64,000 nt of DNA, from the NCBI GenBank assembly GCA_029204045.2, contig CM055068.1, positions 33,921,028 through 33,985,027 of the forward strand, given 5' to 3'. This DNA comes from Tillandsia leiboldiana. Taxonomy: Eukaryota; Streptophyta; Magnoliopsida; Poales; Bromeliaceae. This document shows positions 47,223 through 60,635 of the stretch, in pieces. Below the pieces are notes generated by a model. It saw only the letters and a list, made by a program, of their open reading frames with translations. It searched no databases and had not been told where the DNA came from. Within the stretch, counting starts at the first letter, position 1, and each line of letters begins with the position of its first letter. Made by a program: the position numbers and the translations under genes.

Positions 47223-49861
47223 TACCGACGTCCTCGTCGATGTCCATCCGTTCTCCAGCTTCGTTGATAGCTGCCAACCACTACTCCAGATCAGAGCCGC
47301 CCTCGGCCTTGGCATCGCATGCCACACTGACCCACCCCTGAGCATGTCCGCTACCCAACGTGACGCTTCTGTGCTTCCAGCTTGGTTGATAGCTGCCAAC
47401 CACTACTCCAGATCAGAGCCGCCATCGGCCTTGGCATCGCATGCCACACTTACCCGCCCTTGAGTATGTCCGCTACTCAACGCGTTGCTGAAGCTCCTTG
47501 GTCCTCTCGACCAAACCTAGATCAGAGCCGCCCTCGGCCTTGGCATCGCATGCCACGCTGACCCAATACACTGTACAAATCCATTCTGTCCCCTTGAGTT
47601 GAAGCTCCCCAACTCCGGATGCCTCCCCCGCACCACAAAACTCCTTCACGGAACTAGAATGTTTACCTTGTCGTCTGCTCACGACAACCCAGATGGCACT
47701 GGCACGTCCCTGCAACTCGGTTCTTCTCGAGGCGCTACTCAGCCCTTCTGTCCCTTTCACCCCTACTTAACCCAAGTCTCCTGCAGCTAGTCGCCAACCT
47801 TGTGCCTCCCTCACAGGGAAATCCATTTCCAGCTAGCGATCTCTTCCCAGAACGCTACCGGACCAACTAGTGCACTCGGTATACTCCGCGAGTATACCTA
47901 TCCAAGCGTGCACGAGTTCCTTTGAAATCAGTAGAGTGGCCCTCCCTCTCTCCCTCCGAGGTCAAACTCCAAACGTCCCAACGTCTTGGAGCGTCCAACG
48001 CGAATCAGCTCGCAGCTCGGCTTCGCTTCTCCACCTCAAAATATCACAAACTGTGGTCGGGCCAGATCGCATCCAACCCCTTCCAATATCCATGAGTACT
48101 TCTGCCTTTCTCGTGCCACTCCGCACACAACTTTTGCCTCACAAATGCCACTGCAATCACATAACGTCAAGCCATCACCATGGTCTCCACGAGTTTTCGA
48201 GTCTTTCGTCGAGACAAGCTTGTCCTCGGCTACTTCGCACATCTACTTACTCCACCATGAACTCTTGTTATGCCTCCTGACTGCTCCGCACTTTCGCTAC
48301 TCGTTGCTGCTTAGCACTTATGGCTTCAGTACTCCCGGTCGCTCAAGCCCACTCCCTCTAGGCTTTCGCTAAACCCGACTTCGGTCCTCCACCAAAGTCC
48401 TCGGCCAAGTTTGAGACTAACGACACCTCGTTTCCATTGCTCAAACTTGCCGTCCTCCATACCTCCAGCAACCACCTTCGCAATAGCCGCTGAATGGAAC
48501 CCAAGCTTAACCCATCTGCTAGTCTTTCTCACAACTGCTGATAACGGTGATGTCGCCATCCAACGTCCACCCCCTCACAAATTGCGATACCTCGACCCTT
48601 TGAGTTGACAACTGAGTCTTTCCCCTCCCAGCAACCTGTCACTAGGCGATCCTGGATCACGGCCCACCCGAGTGTCATGACTTGTATCTTCGTCTACACT
48701 CGAGTCCCAGACTCTCCGCTCCAAAAGCTCAGGTCCTCGCACAACCTTTGCAATCTGCCAGCAGAGCCCACACGATCCGTCGCACGGATACGTGCCCGCT
48801 ATCTCGAGACCTTAGCACTGTCACTGCTTTTCCCGAACATAGCTCCTTACCTTGTTCCTCTGAACAAAGTCCACTCTCATCGTTTGATTCGCTCGAATAG
48901 TCATTCGTCCAACCTGTGGCCACACCATCGAGAGCAACCGATCTACCCATCGGCCTTCTCGCCCCAAGTGAGAAACACCAAACCATCCAGCAACCCTTGG
49001 CCCACTTCACAACCTAGCCCAAAGCTTAGCTGCTACTGCCACGGACCCGATCAGTCTTGGTTCCCAACTTGTGCTCCACGAAGTGAACTCTTCTGATCTG
49101 TGTGTTTTAACCGCCACGTTCCTTAGACGAGATCCCTTTACCGAGTCACCAAACATCGGGGACACATTCTGCTCAAATGTGCTCCCCCACCCTGAGTCGC
49201 AAGCTCCGCCGAGCGCACTCAGACCAAATCCAGGCATTCGCAATGCCCACTTCCGCTGCGCGAGTTTCGGTTCTACCACAACCTTGACTACACCCATCAG
49301 CGGGATCCACGTCATTCGTCCATTGTACACGTGGATGCTGTTCTGAACAATCAACGCTGTCACCGTCCTGCCCAGATACAGACTTTTCTCCTTACCCTAG
49401 GAGTACAGGTTCAATTGCGATCTCTTTCTCGCATCGAGATAACTCTTTTCAATTCATGGGTACACACTCGAAGAGTAATCGATCTCCCATCGACCTTCTT
49501 GTACTGAACCACTTAAACTCAGTCACTACGAAGAAACCCTTCTGCCGCGTGTGCTGCATCCCAATCCTTCCCTTCTAGAGATTCATCCACTGCAAGACCA
49601 CAATCCCGGAAGCACATCGTCGCACAATGTGTTCCTCTCTTTCCCAAGCCGCGAACACCACTTCACGAGCTCGGATTCCTTAGGCACCCGCCTAATTCCA
49701 CTCCGTGGTAACCGCGACCACGGACCACATAATGATTCTCCCAATTATTGCCTCGTCGTCTGTCACACGACTTAGGACTTAGCCATTTTCACAAGTAACC
49801 GTACTAGAATCCGCTGCACTCTGACTCCGCATCTCCCACAAGCGTAGTACCGCCACAGTGC
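47223..49861 (-). other. Internal region of D, no recognisable coding
   Basis: About 2.6 kb with moderate GC and no long open frame. I searched by eye for gag, protease, RT and integrase motifs on both strands and saw none. It ends at AGTGC (49857-49861), the TSD of the gag-only element, and resumes at 62029-62132. Confidence 0.6.
47263..47565. repeat. Tandem repeat, about 2.5 copies, period 109-122 bp
   Basis: GTTGATAGCTGCCAACCAC...CAGATCAGAGCCGCC...GGCATCGCATGCCAC begins at 47263 and again at 47385; the second half recurs at 47519. It lies close to the polypurine tract of D. Confidence 0.85.
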
Positions 49862-51234
49862 TGTAGAGTTATTAATCCCAAAGGATCTAAATAGGTACTA
49901 TCAAACAACTAGAGGGGGGGTGAATAGGTGTAATACTTAAAAACTCAATCTCAGTGCAAAATAAAAACCAATGCGGAAAATAAAAAAAGCACACCGAGAT
50001 TTACGTGGAAACTCCAATCCAGGAGAAAAACCACGGGACCAACACGCAATAACAATCCACTAAGAATAGAAGAATAACAAGGTGATTACCGACTCCACGG
50101 ACTCAAACCCCTCCTTCAGCTTCTTCGGACCTTGCGCTGACCGGTTGGATATCCACGCAATAACAATCCCTAAGAAAAGAAGAATAACAAGGTGATTACC
50201 GTCTCCACGGATTTAACCCCTCCTTCAATTTCTTGGACCTCGCGCTCCACCGTTTTGCCCGTCCACTGCTCACGTTCGAATCCACGAACGCACGCTTCGA
50301 ATCCACGAAACGCCTTTAGCACACCGAATCCACGATGCCACGTCGAATCCACGACGCAAACTCAGTCGATAAGAATATTGACTTCGATGGTGATCCTTTG
50401 CTTAGATTCTCATTGAGGAACCGTAGAAGAAATTTCTAAGCAAAGATTAGATCAATTCGACAAAAGATATGTTCTTGAAAGAACCATCGAATTGACCTAA
50501 AAGAGGCTATAAAGAAGATCGATAAAAACCTAGCCTCTAGGGTTGCTCTCAAGAGTTTTATAAAAAGATCGGCCGTAGCTCCCACGTTTTTGAGAAACCC
50601 TAAGTGTCTATTTATAGGTTAGAAACCTTTGGAAAGAGATAAGAATAAAAAACATACCATATCTGGAAATTTTCAGGACGGCGATCCGGATCGGATTTAC
50701 TGCGATCCGGATCGTCGTAACGAGATTGACGATTCCAGAAAACCAAGGGTTCGGGATCCGGATTGCAAGGTCCGATCCGGATCGTTCATGAATTTCAGCA
50801 ACATCCAATGTTCGGGATCCGGATCAGAATAGGCTTGGATCCGGATTGGATTTGCACATGAACTAATACCCTTCGGGATCCGGATTGGATCATCTGATCC
50901 GGATCCTGAACATGCCCCATGTCCAGTTTTTGATTTTTATGCAATTAAAAATTCTTCCAAGTGTTTCTACACTATAAGAAAGTATTCGGATCACCACAAT
51001 TATTTAGTTAAACATACCTGATCCTCTTGAATACTTTCTACTTGAGATTGATGTAACTGATCCACAATTCTTCAACTTCAATCTTCAAGACTCAAGACAC
51101 TGAGTGCCAACTTGAGCTCTTGTTGAATCTTTTCTAAGTCTTTGATTGCTGATTGACAATTTGATCCCTTTAAGACTCCGACTCAACTCACTGACTTGAC
51201 TCACGAAATATGCCAACACCAAAATGCCGTAACA
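49862..51234 (-). repeat. LTR 1 (outer left) of the gag-only element
   Basis: 1,373 bp, TGTAGAGTTATTAATCCC ... AAAATGCCGTAACA on the plus strand. It is nearly identical to the outer right LTR (about five differences by eye) and is followed by the polypurine tract at 51235-51248. Confidence 0.9.
50683..50905. repeat. GATCCGGATC palindrome cluster in LTR 1
   Basis: Five perfect GATCCGGATC palindromes (50683, 50704, 50774, 50816, 50896) and three GATCCGGATT variants (50755, 50838, 50877) within 223 bp. Equivalent clusters are at 56455-56671 and 61472-61694. Confidence 0.9.
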
Positions 51235-51248
51235 ATCTCCCCCTTTGG
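51235..51248 (-). other. Polypurine tract, left copy
   Basis: CCAAAGGGGGAGAT on the minus strand abuts the LTR start TGTTACGG. This is the usual SIRE-type tract; the second copy is at 56998-57011. Confidence 0.9.
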
Positions 51249-52886
51249 CAATTTCGTGACAAAACCCAAAAATACATGAAAGCGCTCAAGTCACTCATCT
51301 TAAACCAAAAAATCGAAACTCAATGTCATCACCAAAACATTGATTTTCTTTGCGTGAAAGATCCAATAAATACAAAATTACATTTGAACCAAACAGTCCT
51401 AGAACATACTCTATGACTTAGGACTTGGAGTCTTAAAGTGATGTAATTCCTGCAAAACAAAACTCCAAACGAAATCAAACGTTAGTCGTTAGAAATTAGA
51501 ATCCTGCATTTGATCCGTCTTCCTTTTGGTTCTTTTGTTTTTCGGCTCTTTCAATTTTTCTTTGTCTCCCCCTATCTTGAGCATCTCTAACATGTTCTCC
51601 ATGTTCTTGAGCATCTATGTTCTCCCCCTTTGTGATACGATCATCATTTTCCGTTCTCCCCCATTTTTCAATTTTCGTTTCGTTTGTCCTCTCTTGATGA
51701 TCTCATCTCCGTAATTTCTCTTATCCCCCTTTTTGTCACAAATTGTCAAACAGTGAACATACTAGACAAAAGGAAATCACTAACAACATTAGTTCATGAA
51801 GAAAGAGAGATAAAAGCTCAGTTCCGGTATATAACAAAAATGCAGATTGCGTACCGGTACCAGAAAGCAAAAATCAAATAATTTCTTGAAACAAATCCAG
51901 ATTTTGAAATAATTGAATTACCGATTTGTATTCCATCAAGAAAACAATTTAAGTACTTGAAAATAATATGAGATCACATAGATGTCATTCAATCCAATTA
52001 ATTTTACAAAAATTAAAAAGATTTACTCCGAAATCATGAAAAATAAAGGTAAAACATTATAAACCGTTTTTCATGTTATATTCATCAAACACAAGTCATC
52101 AAAAATAATCTTGAGATCCAAAATCTATCAAGATGTAACGGATGTACAAAGATGACTTACAGAGATTTCCAAATGACATCAATTTGATTTCTTACCCTTT
52201 CAAATTTGAGATAAGCACTAAAATACCTAAGGGTGGCTCCTTTGAGCATCTTTCAACTATCCCACCTTATACCAACCAGGAGATTGTTCAAAATAAGAGC
52301 TTTAAATTTAAATCTCCGAATGCTTCAACTAAACAAAATTTCATAAATAATTTTCAAGCATCCATAACATGTGGTAGCTTCACACACAGACCGGACGACC
52401 GGGGTGGCAGCTCTTTCCAACATGTGGTGGTAGTTTTCACACTCCTTTCGGATGTAACTCTTTCCACATCTTTGCAAATCATTTCATTACCCTTGTAAGA
52501 ATGCAATCTCTTACGTGAAAGAATTAAATCCCAAATTTTAGTCTATCGGTTGTCTCACGTTTATCACAATGAATTCACACAACCGAGATAGATTAAGCAT
52601 CTAAAGATCACACATGATTTCTAAAATTTGATGCTTATACTATCAAAAACTCCTATAATGAAGTATCTTCAAGATTATGATTATGGAAGTAAAGTTGATA
52701 ATCCAAATAAAATTAATTTGAGTGAATAAACGTGAAGCACTTTTTATTCAATGCACTTGTTCAGTAAAAACCCTTTTGTTCAAAACAAAGTATAAAAACG
52801 AAGAGCATTGAAAAACATGTAATGCAAAGATTAAGAAAGATATGAAGGGAAAACCAATCAAAGCATTACATACAGTCATAAGCTAT
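51249..52886 (-). other. Non-coding 3' internal segment of the gag-only element, left copy
   Basis: AT-rich, with no pol motif on either strand. The corresponding right copy is 57012-58645 and is colinear with it apart from many single-base indels. Confidence 0.7.
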
Positions 52887-54870
52887 TTAGAACTTAAGAC
52901 AAGGAAAGATATCACCTTTCCGAATCCAAAATCGCTGGATTTTGGGTTGTCTTGATTCGTTGTGGCCGGGGGTTGTCCGCTTTGACTGTTGGTCCACCTT
53001 AGGTCTTTGCCTCGTAGTGATCCACTTGTATGATTGATGTTGTGGCTCGGACCTTTGGTGGGTTGAGTGAACTCCTTTGACTTGATGTGTCTTTTGATTC
53101 CGTTGAGTTCGCTCCGTAGATGAAGTTGCCGAAGAATTTTTCTTTCTATTTTTTGGGCAATCCTTCACCAAATGTCCTTCAAGTCCACATAGGTGACAAG
53201 TTCTTCCTTTCAATTTAGTTGTGGAACTTGAAGCCTTCACAGTTTGGTTCTTTTTGAATCCCAAACCAACCTTGCTTGTTTGACCTAATCCGGACATACA
53301 TTCAAGTTTCTTGGAACCGGTTGAAATCCTTTGTATGTCGGATTTAAGTTGATGAACTTGCTTGGTCAATGCTTGATTGGTGACATGAATTTCCTCAAAC
53401 TGCTTTTCAAGAAAATCAATCTTGTTAATATGGGAATTAACGACCGTTTCCGATTGATTTATCTTTTCTTGGAGGATTTTATTATTATCCAATAAAAGCT
53501 CTCGTTCCTCCTCGAGATCATGAAGTTTGATCTTTAAAGCATGATTCTCGTCTTGATTTTTCAAGTCGTTGCTTCCTCAACTTCTTGATATGTTTGCCAT
53601 CTTCTTAGATTCCGCAAGAAGTTGTTGATATGCCTCAACTAGTTCTTCCTCGTCCGACTCCCCCTCACTTGATGACTCTCCGCCGATTGTGATGTTTCAT
53701 ACAAAATCAAAGGAGTAGATGTCAGTGACTAAAGATGATAAACAATTATTAGAAGAGGGAAAATGAGAGGCATGAGAAGCAACGATTTTTTCCTTTTTCC
53801 CTCTTTACTTGAGGTTGATTCATTAGAAGTAGAATCGTCCCAAGTTTTCGCTTTGCAAAGCCTTCTTTTTATATGATTTCTTAGAAGGACCAATCCATTG
53901 ATAAAATGGCCGTAGCCTTTGCATCGATAGCATTGGATTTTCCCCTTCGAAATCATTCTTTTTTCTTTTTCTTTAGAAGGTTTTGCAAGCTTTTGAGGTT
54001 AGAGGATTTAGAACCCGATGATCCCTTTAGAAGGTTTCGTGTATGAAGATCCATCGGTTCGATTCTTCAAAATTTCCGACGAAATTTCTTTACGTCCGCG
54101 CCAATGTTCTTCAAAATCGGCAAAAGAGAATTTCATCGTCGGAACTTGATTCGCTATCTTCGTCCTTTGTTGATTTGAATGCAATACTGTAAGCTTAGAA
54201 GAAGACTTGGAAGAAACTTGATTAGTAGGAAAAGTCATTTCATAAGTTTGCAAAGCACCTACAATTCCTCTACACTCATCTCATCCGGATGACTAACGGT
54301 TTCAATGGCGGTATACCTTTGCCCCTAAACCGTTCCGGAAGAGTCCGAAGTATCTTTCTTACAATTTTGACTCCGGGATCTTTTCTCCTAAATTAGCACA
54401 TGTATTTAATTACATCTTGAAGTCTAGTGTAATAATCTGTAAACATTCATGCTCTTCCATATGAATAGAGTCAAATTGACTTGTAAGCATCTGGAGCTTT
54501 TGAATTTTTACAAGATTAGTACCCTCATGTGTTAATTTTGAGAATCCCAAATTTCCTTCGCGGTTTCACACGCGGAAATTCGTGTGAACTCAGTCGAGGA
54601 AAGAGAATTAAATAAAGCGTTCATACCTTTCCCATTGTAAGAAGATCTTTCAAATTCCTCTTTGGACCATCTAGAGCGAGGTTTTGGGGTAGTAGAATTT
54701 CCTACTTCCTCAACAGGATGCACCCACCGTATTCCACGGATTGCCATACCCGCTCATCAATTGCGATGAGAAAAGCTCTCATCCGCACTTTCCAATAAGC
54801 ATAATTAGTCCCATCAAAAAGAGGAGGTCTATAAATATTACCACTTTCACCCATCATGATAGATAAACCT
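52887..54870 (-). pseudogene. gag of the gag-only element, left copy, frame broken
   Basis: It is colinear with the right-hand gag but split into several frames: 54870-54700 has the N-terminal RPPLFDGTNYAYWKVRMRAF region, and further pieces follow near 54250, 53950 and 53564-52887. The last piece keeps the second zinc knuckle CHLCGLEGHLVKDC and a Ser/Gln-rich tail in one open frame, where the right copy is shifted. The breaks are one-base gains or losses beside short runs, spread over the whole length, as in unpolished long-read sequence rather than in slow decay. Confidence 0.8.
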
Positions 54871-54877
54871 AAAACCC

Positions 54878-54890
54878 GCTCTGATACCAA
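54878..54890 (-). other. Primer-binding site, left copy
   Basis: TTGGTATCAGAGC on the minus strand next to LTR 2 at 54892; complementary to initiator tRNA-Met. Confidence 0.9.
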
Positions 54891-54891
54891 T

Positions 54892-55536
54892 TGTAGAGTT
54901 TTAATCCACAAGGATCTAAATAGGTACTATCAAACAACTAGAGGGGGGGTGAATAGGTGTAATACTTAAAAACTCAATCTCAGTGCAAAATAAAAACCAA
55001 TGCGGAAAATAAAACAGCACACCGAGATTTACGTGGAAACTCCAATCCAGGAGAAAAACCACGGGACCAACACGCAATAACAATCCACTAAGAATAGAAG
55101 AATAACAAGGTGATTACCGACTCCACGGACTCAAACCCTCCTTCATTCTTCGGACCTTGCGCTGACCGTTGGATATCCACGCAATAACAATCCCTAAGAA
55201 AAGAAGAATAACAAGGTGATTACCGTCTCCACGGATTTAACCCCTCCTTCAATTTCTTGGACCTCGCGCTCCACCGATTTGCCGCGTCCACTGCACACGT
55301 TCGAATCCACGAACGCACGCTTCGAATCCACGACACGCCTTTAGCACACCGAATCCACGATGCCACGACGTCGAATCCACGACGCAAACTCAGTCGATAA
55401 GAATATTGACTTCGATGGTGATCCTTTGCTTAGATTCTCATTGAGGAACCGTAGAAGAAATCTCTAAGCAAAGATTAGATCAATTCGACAAAAGATATTT
55501 CTTGAAAGAACCATCGAATGACCTAAAGAGGCTATT
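54892..55536 (-). repeat. LTR 2, truncated at the gap
   Basis: The first 645 bp (plus-strand view) of the LTR, ending at the N run. It differs from LTR 1 by many one-base losses, which become denser toward the gap. Confidence 0.85.
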
Positions 55537-55636
55537 NNNNNNNNNNNNNNNNNNNNNNNNNNNNNNNNNNNNNNNNNNNNNNNNNNNNNNNNNNNNNNNN
55601 NNNNNNNNNNNNNNNNNNNNNNNNNNNNNNNNNNNN
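55537..55636. other. Assembly gap of 100 N
   Basis: Exactly one hundred N, the convention for a gap of unknown size. Sequence on the right begins precisely at the first base of an LTR (TGTAGAG). Confidence 0.99.
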
Positions 55637-56997
55637 TGTAGAGTTTTATAAATCCCAAGGATCTAAATAGGTACTATCAACAACTAGAGGGGGGGTGAAT
55701 AGGTGTAATACTTAAAAACTCAATCTCAGTGCAAAATAAAAACCAATGCGGAAAATAAAAAAAGCACACCGAGATTTACGTGGAAACTCCAATCCAGGAG
55801 AAAAACCACGGGACCAACACGCAATAACAATCCACTAAGAATAGAAGAATAACAAGGTGATTACCGACTCCACGGACTCAAACCCTCCTTCAGCTTCTTC
55901 GGACCTTGCGCTGACCGTTGGATATCCACGCAATAACAATCCCTAAGAAAAGAAGAATAACAAGGTGATTACCGTCTCCACGGATTTAACCCCTCCTTCA
56001 ATTTCTTGGACCTCTCGCGCTCCACACACCCACTGCCACGTCCACGCTCACGTCGAATCCACGAGCACGTTTCGAATCCACGAAACGCCTTTAGCACACC
56101 GAATCCACGATGCCACGTCGAATCCACGACGCAAACTCAGTCGATAAGAATATTGACTTCGATGGTGATCCTTTGCTTAGATTCTCATTGAGGAACCGTA
56201 GAAGAAATCTCTAAGCAAAGATTAGATCAATTCGACAAAAGATATGTTCTTGAAAGAACCATCGAATTGACCTAAAAGAGGCTATAAAGAAGAACGATAA
56301 AAACCTAGCCTCTAGGGTGCTCTCAAGTGTTTTATAAATGATCGGCCGTAGCTCCCACGTTTTTGAGAAACCCTAATGTCTATTTATAGTTTAGAAACCT
56401 TTGGAAAGAGATAAGAATCAAAAACATACCTTATCTGGAAATTTTCAGGACGGCGATCCGGATCGGATTTACTGCGATCCGGATCGTCGTAACGAGATTG
56501 ACGATTCCAGAAAACCAAGGGTTCGGGATCCGGATTGCAAGGCCCGATCCGGATCGTTCATACAAATCAGAAACTTCCATGTTCGGGATCCGGATCGGAA
56601 TTGCCTTGATCCGGATCGAATTTTGCATGAACAACACCCTTCGGGATCCGGATTTGGCTCTGATCCGGATCCTGAACATGTCCCGTCCAGTTTTTGATTT
56701 TATGCAATTAAAAATTCATCCAAGTGTTTCTACACTATAAGAAAGTATTCGGATCACCACAATTATTTAGTTAAACATACCTGATCCTCTTGAATACTTT
56801 CTTCTTGAGATTGATGTAACTGATCCACAATTCTTCAACTTCAATCTTCAAGACTCAAGACACTGAGTGTCAACTTGAGCTCTTGTTGAATCTTCTCTAA
56901 GTCTTTGATTGCTGATTGACAATTTGATCCCTTTAAGACTCCGACTCAACTCACTGACTTGACTCACGAAATATGCCAACACCAAAATGCCGTAACA
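55637..56997 (-). repeat. LTR 3, right of the gap
   Basis: 1,361 bp, ending in GCCGTAACA before the polypurine tract at 56998. It carries real substitutions not seen in LTR 1 or 4, for example in the GATCCGGATC cluster and in the CGAATCCACGA repeat near 56050-56130. Confidence 0.88.
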
Positions 56998-57011
56998 ATC
57001 TCCCCCTTTGG

Positions 57012-58645
57012 CAATTTCGTGACAAAACCCAAAAATACATGAAAGCGCTCAAGTCACTCATCTTAAACCAAAAAAATCGTAAACTCAATGTCATCACCAA
57101 AACATTGATTTTCTTTGCGTGAAAGATCCAATAAATACAAAATTACATTTGAAACCAAACAGTCCTAGAAACATACTCTATGACTTAGGACTTGGAGTCT
57201 TAAAGTGATGTAATTCCTGCAAAACAAAAATCCAAACGAAATCAAACGTTAGTCGTTAGAAATTAGAATCCTGCATTGATCCGTCTTCCTTTTGGTTCTT
57301 TTGTTTTTTTCGGCTCTTTCAATTTTTCTTTGTCCTCCCCCTATCTTGAGCATCTCTAACATGTTCTCCATGTTCTTGAGCATCTATGTTCTCCCCCTTG
57401 TGATACGATCATCATTTTCCGTTCTCCCCCATTTTTCAATTTTCGTTTCGTTTGTCCTCTCTTGATGATCTCATCTCCGTAATTTCTCTTATCCCCCTTT
57501 TTGTCACAAATTGTCAAACAGTAACATACTAGACAAAAGGAAATCACTAACAACATTAGTTCATGAAGAAAGAGAGATAAAAGCTCAGTTCCGGTATATA
57601 ACAAAAATGCAGATTGCGTACCGGTACCAGAAAGCAAAATCAAATAATTTCTTGAAACAAATCCAGATTTTGAAATAATTGAATACCGATTTGTATTCCA
57701 TCAAGAAAACAATTTAAGTACTTGAAAATAATATGAGATCACATAGATGTCATTCAATCCAATTAATTTTACAAAAATTAAAAAGATTTACTCCGAAATC
57801 ATGAAAAATAAAGGTAAAACATTATAAACCGTTTTCATTTATATTCATCAAACACAAGTCATCAAAAATAATCTTGAGATCCAAAATCTATCAAGATGTA
57901 ACGGATGTACAAAGATGACTTACAGAGATTTCCAAATGACATCAATTTGATTTCTTACCCTTTCAAATTTGAGATAAGCACTAAAATACCTAAGGGTTGG
58001 CTCCTTTGAGCATCTTTCAACTATCCCACCTTATACCAACCAGGAGATTGTTCAAAATAAGAGCTTTAAATTTAAATCTCCGAATGCTTCAACTAAACAA
58101 AATTTCATAAATAATTTTCAAGCATCCATAACATGTGGTAGCTTCACACACAGACCGGACGACCGGGGTGGCAGCTCTTTCCAACATGTGGTGGTAGTTT
58201 TCCACACTCCTTTCGGATGTAACTCTTTCCACATCTTTTGCAAATCATTTCATTACCCTTGTAAGAATGCAATCTCTTACGTGAAAGAATTAAATCCCAA
58301 ATTTAGTCTATCGGTTGTCTCACGTTATCACAATGAATTCACACAACCGAGATAGATTAAGCATCTAAAGATCACACATGATTTCTAAAATTTGATGCTT
58401 ATAATATCAAAAACTCCTATAATGAAGTATCTTCAAGATTATGATTATGGAGTAAAGTTGATAATCCAAATAAAATTAATTTGGAGTGAATAAACGTGAA
58501 GCACTTTTTATTCAATGCACTTGTTCAGTAAAACCCTTTTGTTCAAAAACAAAGTATAAAACGAAGAGCATTGAAAAACATGTAATGCAAAGATTAAGAA
58601 AGATATGAAGGGAAAACCAATCAAAGCATTACATACAGTCATAAG
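57012..58645 (-). other. Non-coding 3' internal segment of the gag-only element, right copy
   Basis: This is the place where copia pol (protease, integrase, RT, RNase H) should be. I find no such motif on the minus strand. Confidence 0.7.
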
Positions 58646-58975
58646 CTATTTAGAACTTAAGACAAGGAAAGATATCACCTTTCCGAATCCAAAATCGCTG
58701 GATTTTGGGTTGTCTTGATTCGTTGTGGCCGGGGGTTGTCCGCTTTGACTGTTGGTCCACCTTAGGTCTTTGCCTCGTAGTGATCCACTTGTATGATTGA
58801 TGTTGTGGCTCGGACCTTTGGTGGGTTGAGTGAACTCCTTTGACTTGATGTGTCTTTTGATTCCGTTGAGTTCGCTCCGTAGATGAAGTTGCCGAAGAAT
58901 TTTTCTTTCTATTTTTGGGCAATCCTTCACCAAATGTCCTTCAAGTCCACATAGGTGACAAGTTCTTCCTTTCAA
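58646..58975 (-). pseudogene. C-terminal gag segment with the second zinc knuckle, right copy
   Basis: It contains CHLCGLEGHLVKDC near its start. A one-base difference at about 58976 puts it out of frame with the main gag, and a further shift follows near 58915. In the left copy the same region reads through, so these shifts could be sequencing errors. Confidence 0.75.
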
Positions 58976-60615
58976 TTAGTTGTGGAACTTGAAGCCTTCA
59001 CAGTTTGGTTCTTTTTGAATCCCAAACCAACCTTGCTTGTTTGACCTAATCCGGACATACATTCAAGTTTCTTGGAACCGGTTGAAATCCTTTGTATGTC
59101 GGATTTAAGTTGATGAACTTGCTTGGTCAATGCTTGATTGGTGACATGAATTTCCTCAAACTGCTTTTCAAGAAAATCAATCTTGTTAATATGGGAATTA
59201 ACGACCGTTTCCGATTGATTTATCTTTTCTTGGAGGATTTTATTATTATCCAATAAAAGCTCTCGTTCCTCCTCGAGATCATGAAGTTTGATCTTTAAAG
59301 CATGATTCTCGTCTTGATTTTCAAGTCGTTGCTTCCTCAACTTCTTGATATGTTTGGCCATCTTCTTAGATTCCGCAAGAAGTTGTTGATATGCCTCAAC
59401 GAGTTCTTCCTCGTCCGACTCCCCCTCACTTGATGACTCTCCGCCGATTGTTGATGTTTCATACAAAATCAAAGGAGTAGAGTCAGTGACTAAAGATGAT
59501 AAACAATTATTAGAAGAGGGAAAATGAGAGGCATGAGAAGCAACGATTTTTCCTTTTTCCTCTTTACTTGAGGTTGATTCATTAGAAGTAGAATCGTCCC
59601 AAGTTTTCGCTTGCAAAGCCTTCTTTTTATATGATTTCTTAGAAGGACAATCCATTGAAAAATGGCCGTAGCCTTTGCATCGATAGCATTGGATTTCCCC
59701 TTCGAAATCATCTTTTTCTTTTTCTTTAGAAGGTTTTGCAAAGCTTTTGAGGTTAGAGGATTTAGAACCCGATGATCCTTTAGAAGGTTTCGTGGATGAA
59801 GATCCATCGGTTCGATTCTTCCAAAATTTCCGACGAAATTTCTTTACGATCCGCGCCAATTGTTCTTCAAAATCGGCAAAAGAGATTTCATCGTCGGAAC
59901 TTGATTCGCTATCTTCTTCCTTTGTTGATTTGAATGCAATACCTGTAAGCTTAGAAGAAGACTTGGAAGAAACTTGATTAGTAGGAAAAGTCATTTCATA
60001 AGTTTGCAAAGCACCTACTAATTCCTCTACACTCATCTCATCCGGATGACTAACGGTTTCAATGGCGGTAACCTTTGCCCTAAACCGTTCCGGAAGAGTC
60101 CGAAGTATCTTTCTTACAATTTTTGACTCCGGGATCTTTTCTCCTAAATTAGCACATGTATTTATTACATCTTGAAGTCTAGTGTAATAATCTGTAAACA
60201 ATTCATGCTCTTCCATATGAATAGAGTCAAATTGACTTGTAAGCATCTGGAGCTTTTGAATTTTTACAAGATTAGTACCCTCATGTGTAATTTTGAGAAT
60301 ATCCCAAATTTCCTTCGCGGTTTCACACGCGGAAATTCGTGTGAACTCAGTCGAGGAAAGAGAATTAAATAAAGCGTTCATACCTTTCCCATTGTAAGAA
60401 GATCTTTCAAATTCCTCTTTGGACCATCTAGAGCGAGGTTTTGGGGTAGTAGAATTTCCTACTTCCTCAATAGGATGCACCCAACCGTATTCCACGGATT
60501 GCCATACCCGCTCATCAATTGCGATGAGAAAAGCTCTCATCCGCACTTTCCAATAAGCATAATTAGTCCCATCAAAAAGAGGAGGTCTAAAAATATTACC
60601 ACTTTCACCCATCAT
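58972..60615 (-). CDS. SIRE-like copia Gag, C-terminal end frameshifted
   Basis: The best start is one of the two adjacent ATGs at 60610-60615 (MMGESGN), just after the primer site; the open frame reaches back to 60696 but that part is LTR and primer site. Domains counted from the start: RPPLFDGTNYAYWKVRMRAF at about residues 10-28 and the capsid region to about 215 (UBN2/Retrotran_gag_2 type). A Ser/Asp/Glu stretch follows near 230-245, then a basic Ser/Lys stretch. The first zinc knuckle CYRCKGYGHFSMDC is at about 310-323. A long Glu/Lys/Leu-rich coiled coil (about 405-520) runs to the end. SIRE Gag proteins normally continue into a second knuckle, which here is in the next frame (58975 leftwards). 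Gag coats the RNA and forms virus-like particles in the cytoplasm. No pol follows. Confidence 0.85.
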   Translation of the reverse strand: MMGESGNIFRPPLFDGTNYAYWKVRMRAFLIAIDERVWQSVEYGWVHPIEEVGNSTTPKPRSRWSKEEFERSSYNGKGMNALFNSLSSTEFTRISACETAKEIWDILKITHEGTNLVKIQKLQMLTSQFDSIHMEEHELFTDYYTRLQDVINTCANLGEKIPESKIVRKILRTLPERFRAKVTAIETVSHPDEMSVEELVGALQTYEMTFPTNQVSSKSSSKLTGIAFKSTKEEDSESSSDDEISFADFEEQLARIVKKFRRKFWKNRTDGSSSTKPSKGSSGSKSSNLKSFAKPSKEKEKDDFEGEIQCYRCKGYGHFSMDCPSKKSYKKKALQAKTWDDSTSNESTSSKEEKGKIVASHASHFPSSNNCLSSLVTDSTPLILYETSTIGGESSSEGESDEEELVEAYQQLLAESKKMAKHIKKLRKQRLENQDENHALKIKLHDLEEERELLLDNNKILQEKINQSETVVNSHINKIDFLEKQFEEIHVTNQALTKQVHQLKSDIQRISTGSKKLECMSGLGQTSKVGLGFKKNQTVKASSSTTN

Positions 60616-60635
60616 GATAGATAAACCTAAAACCC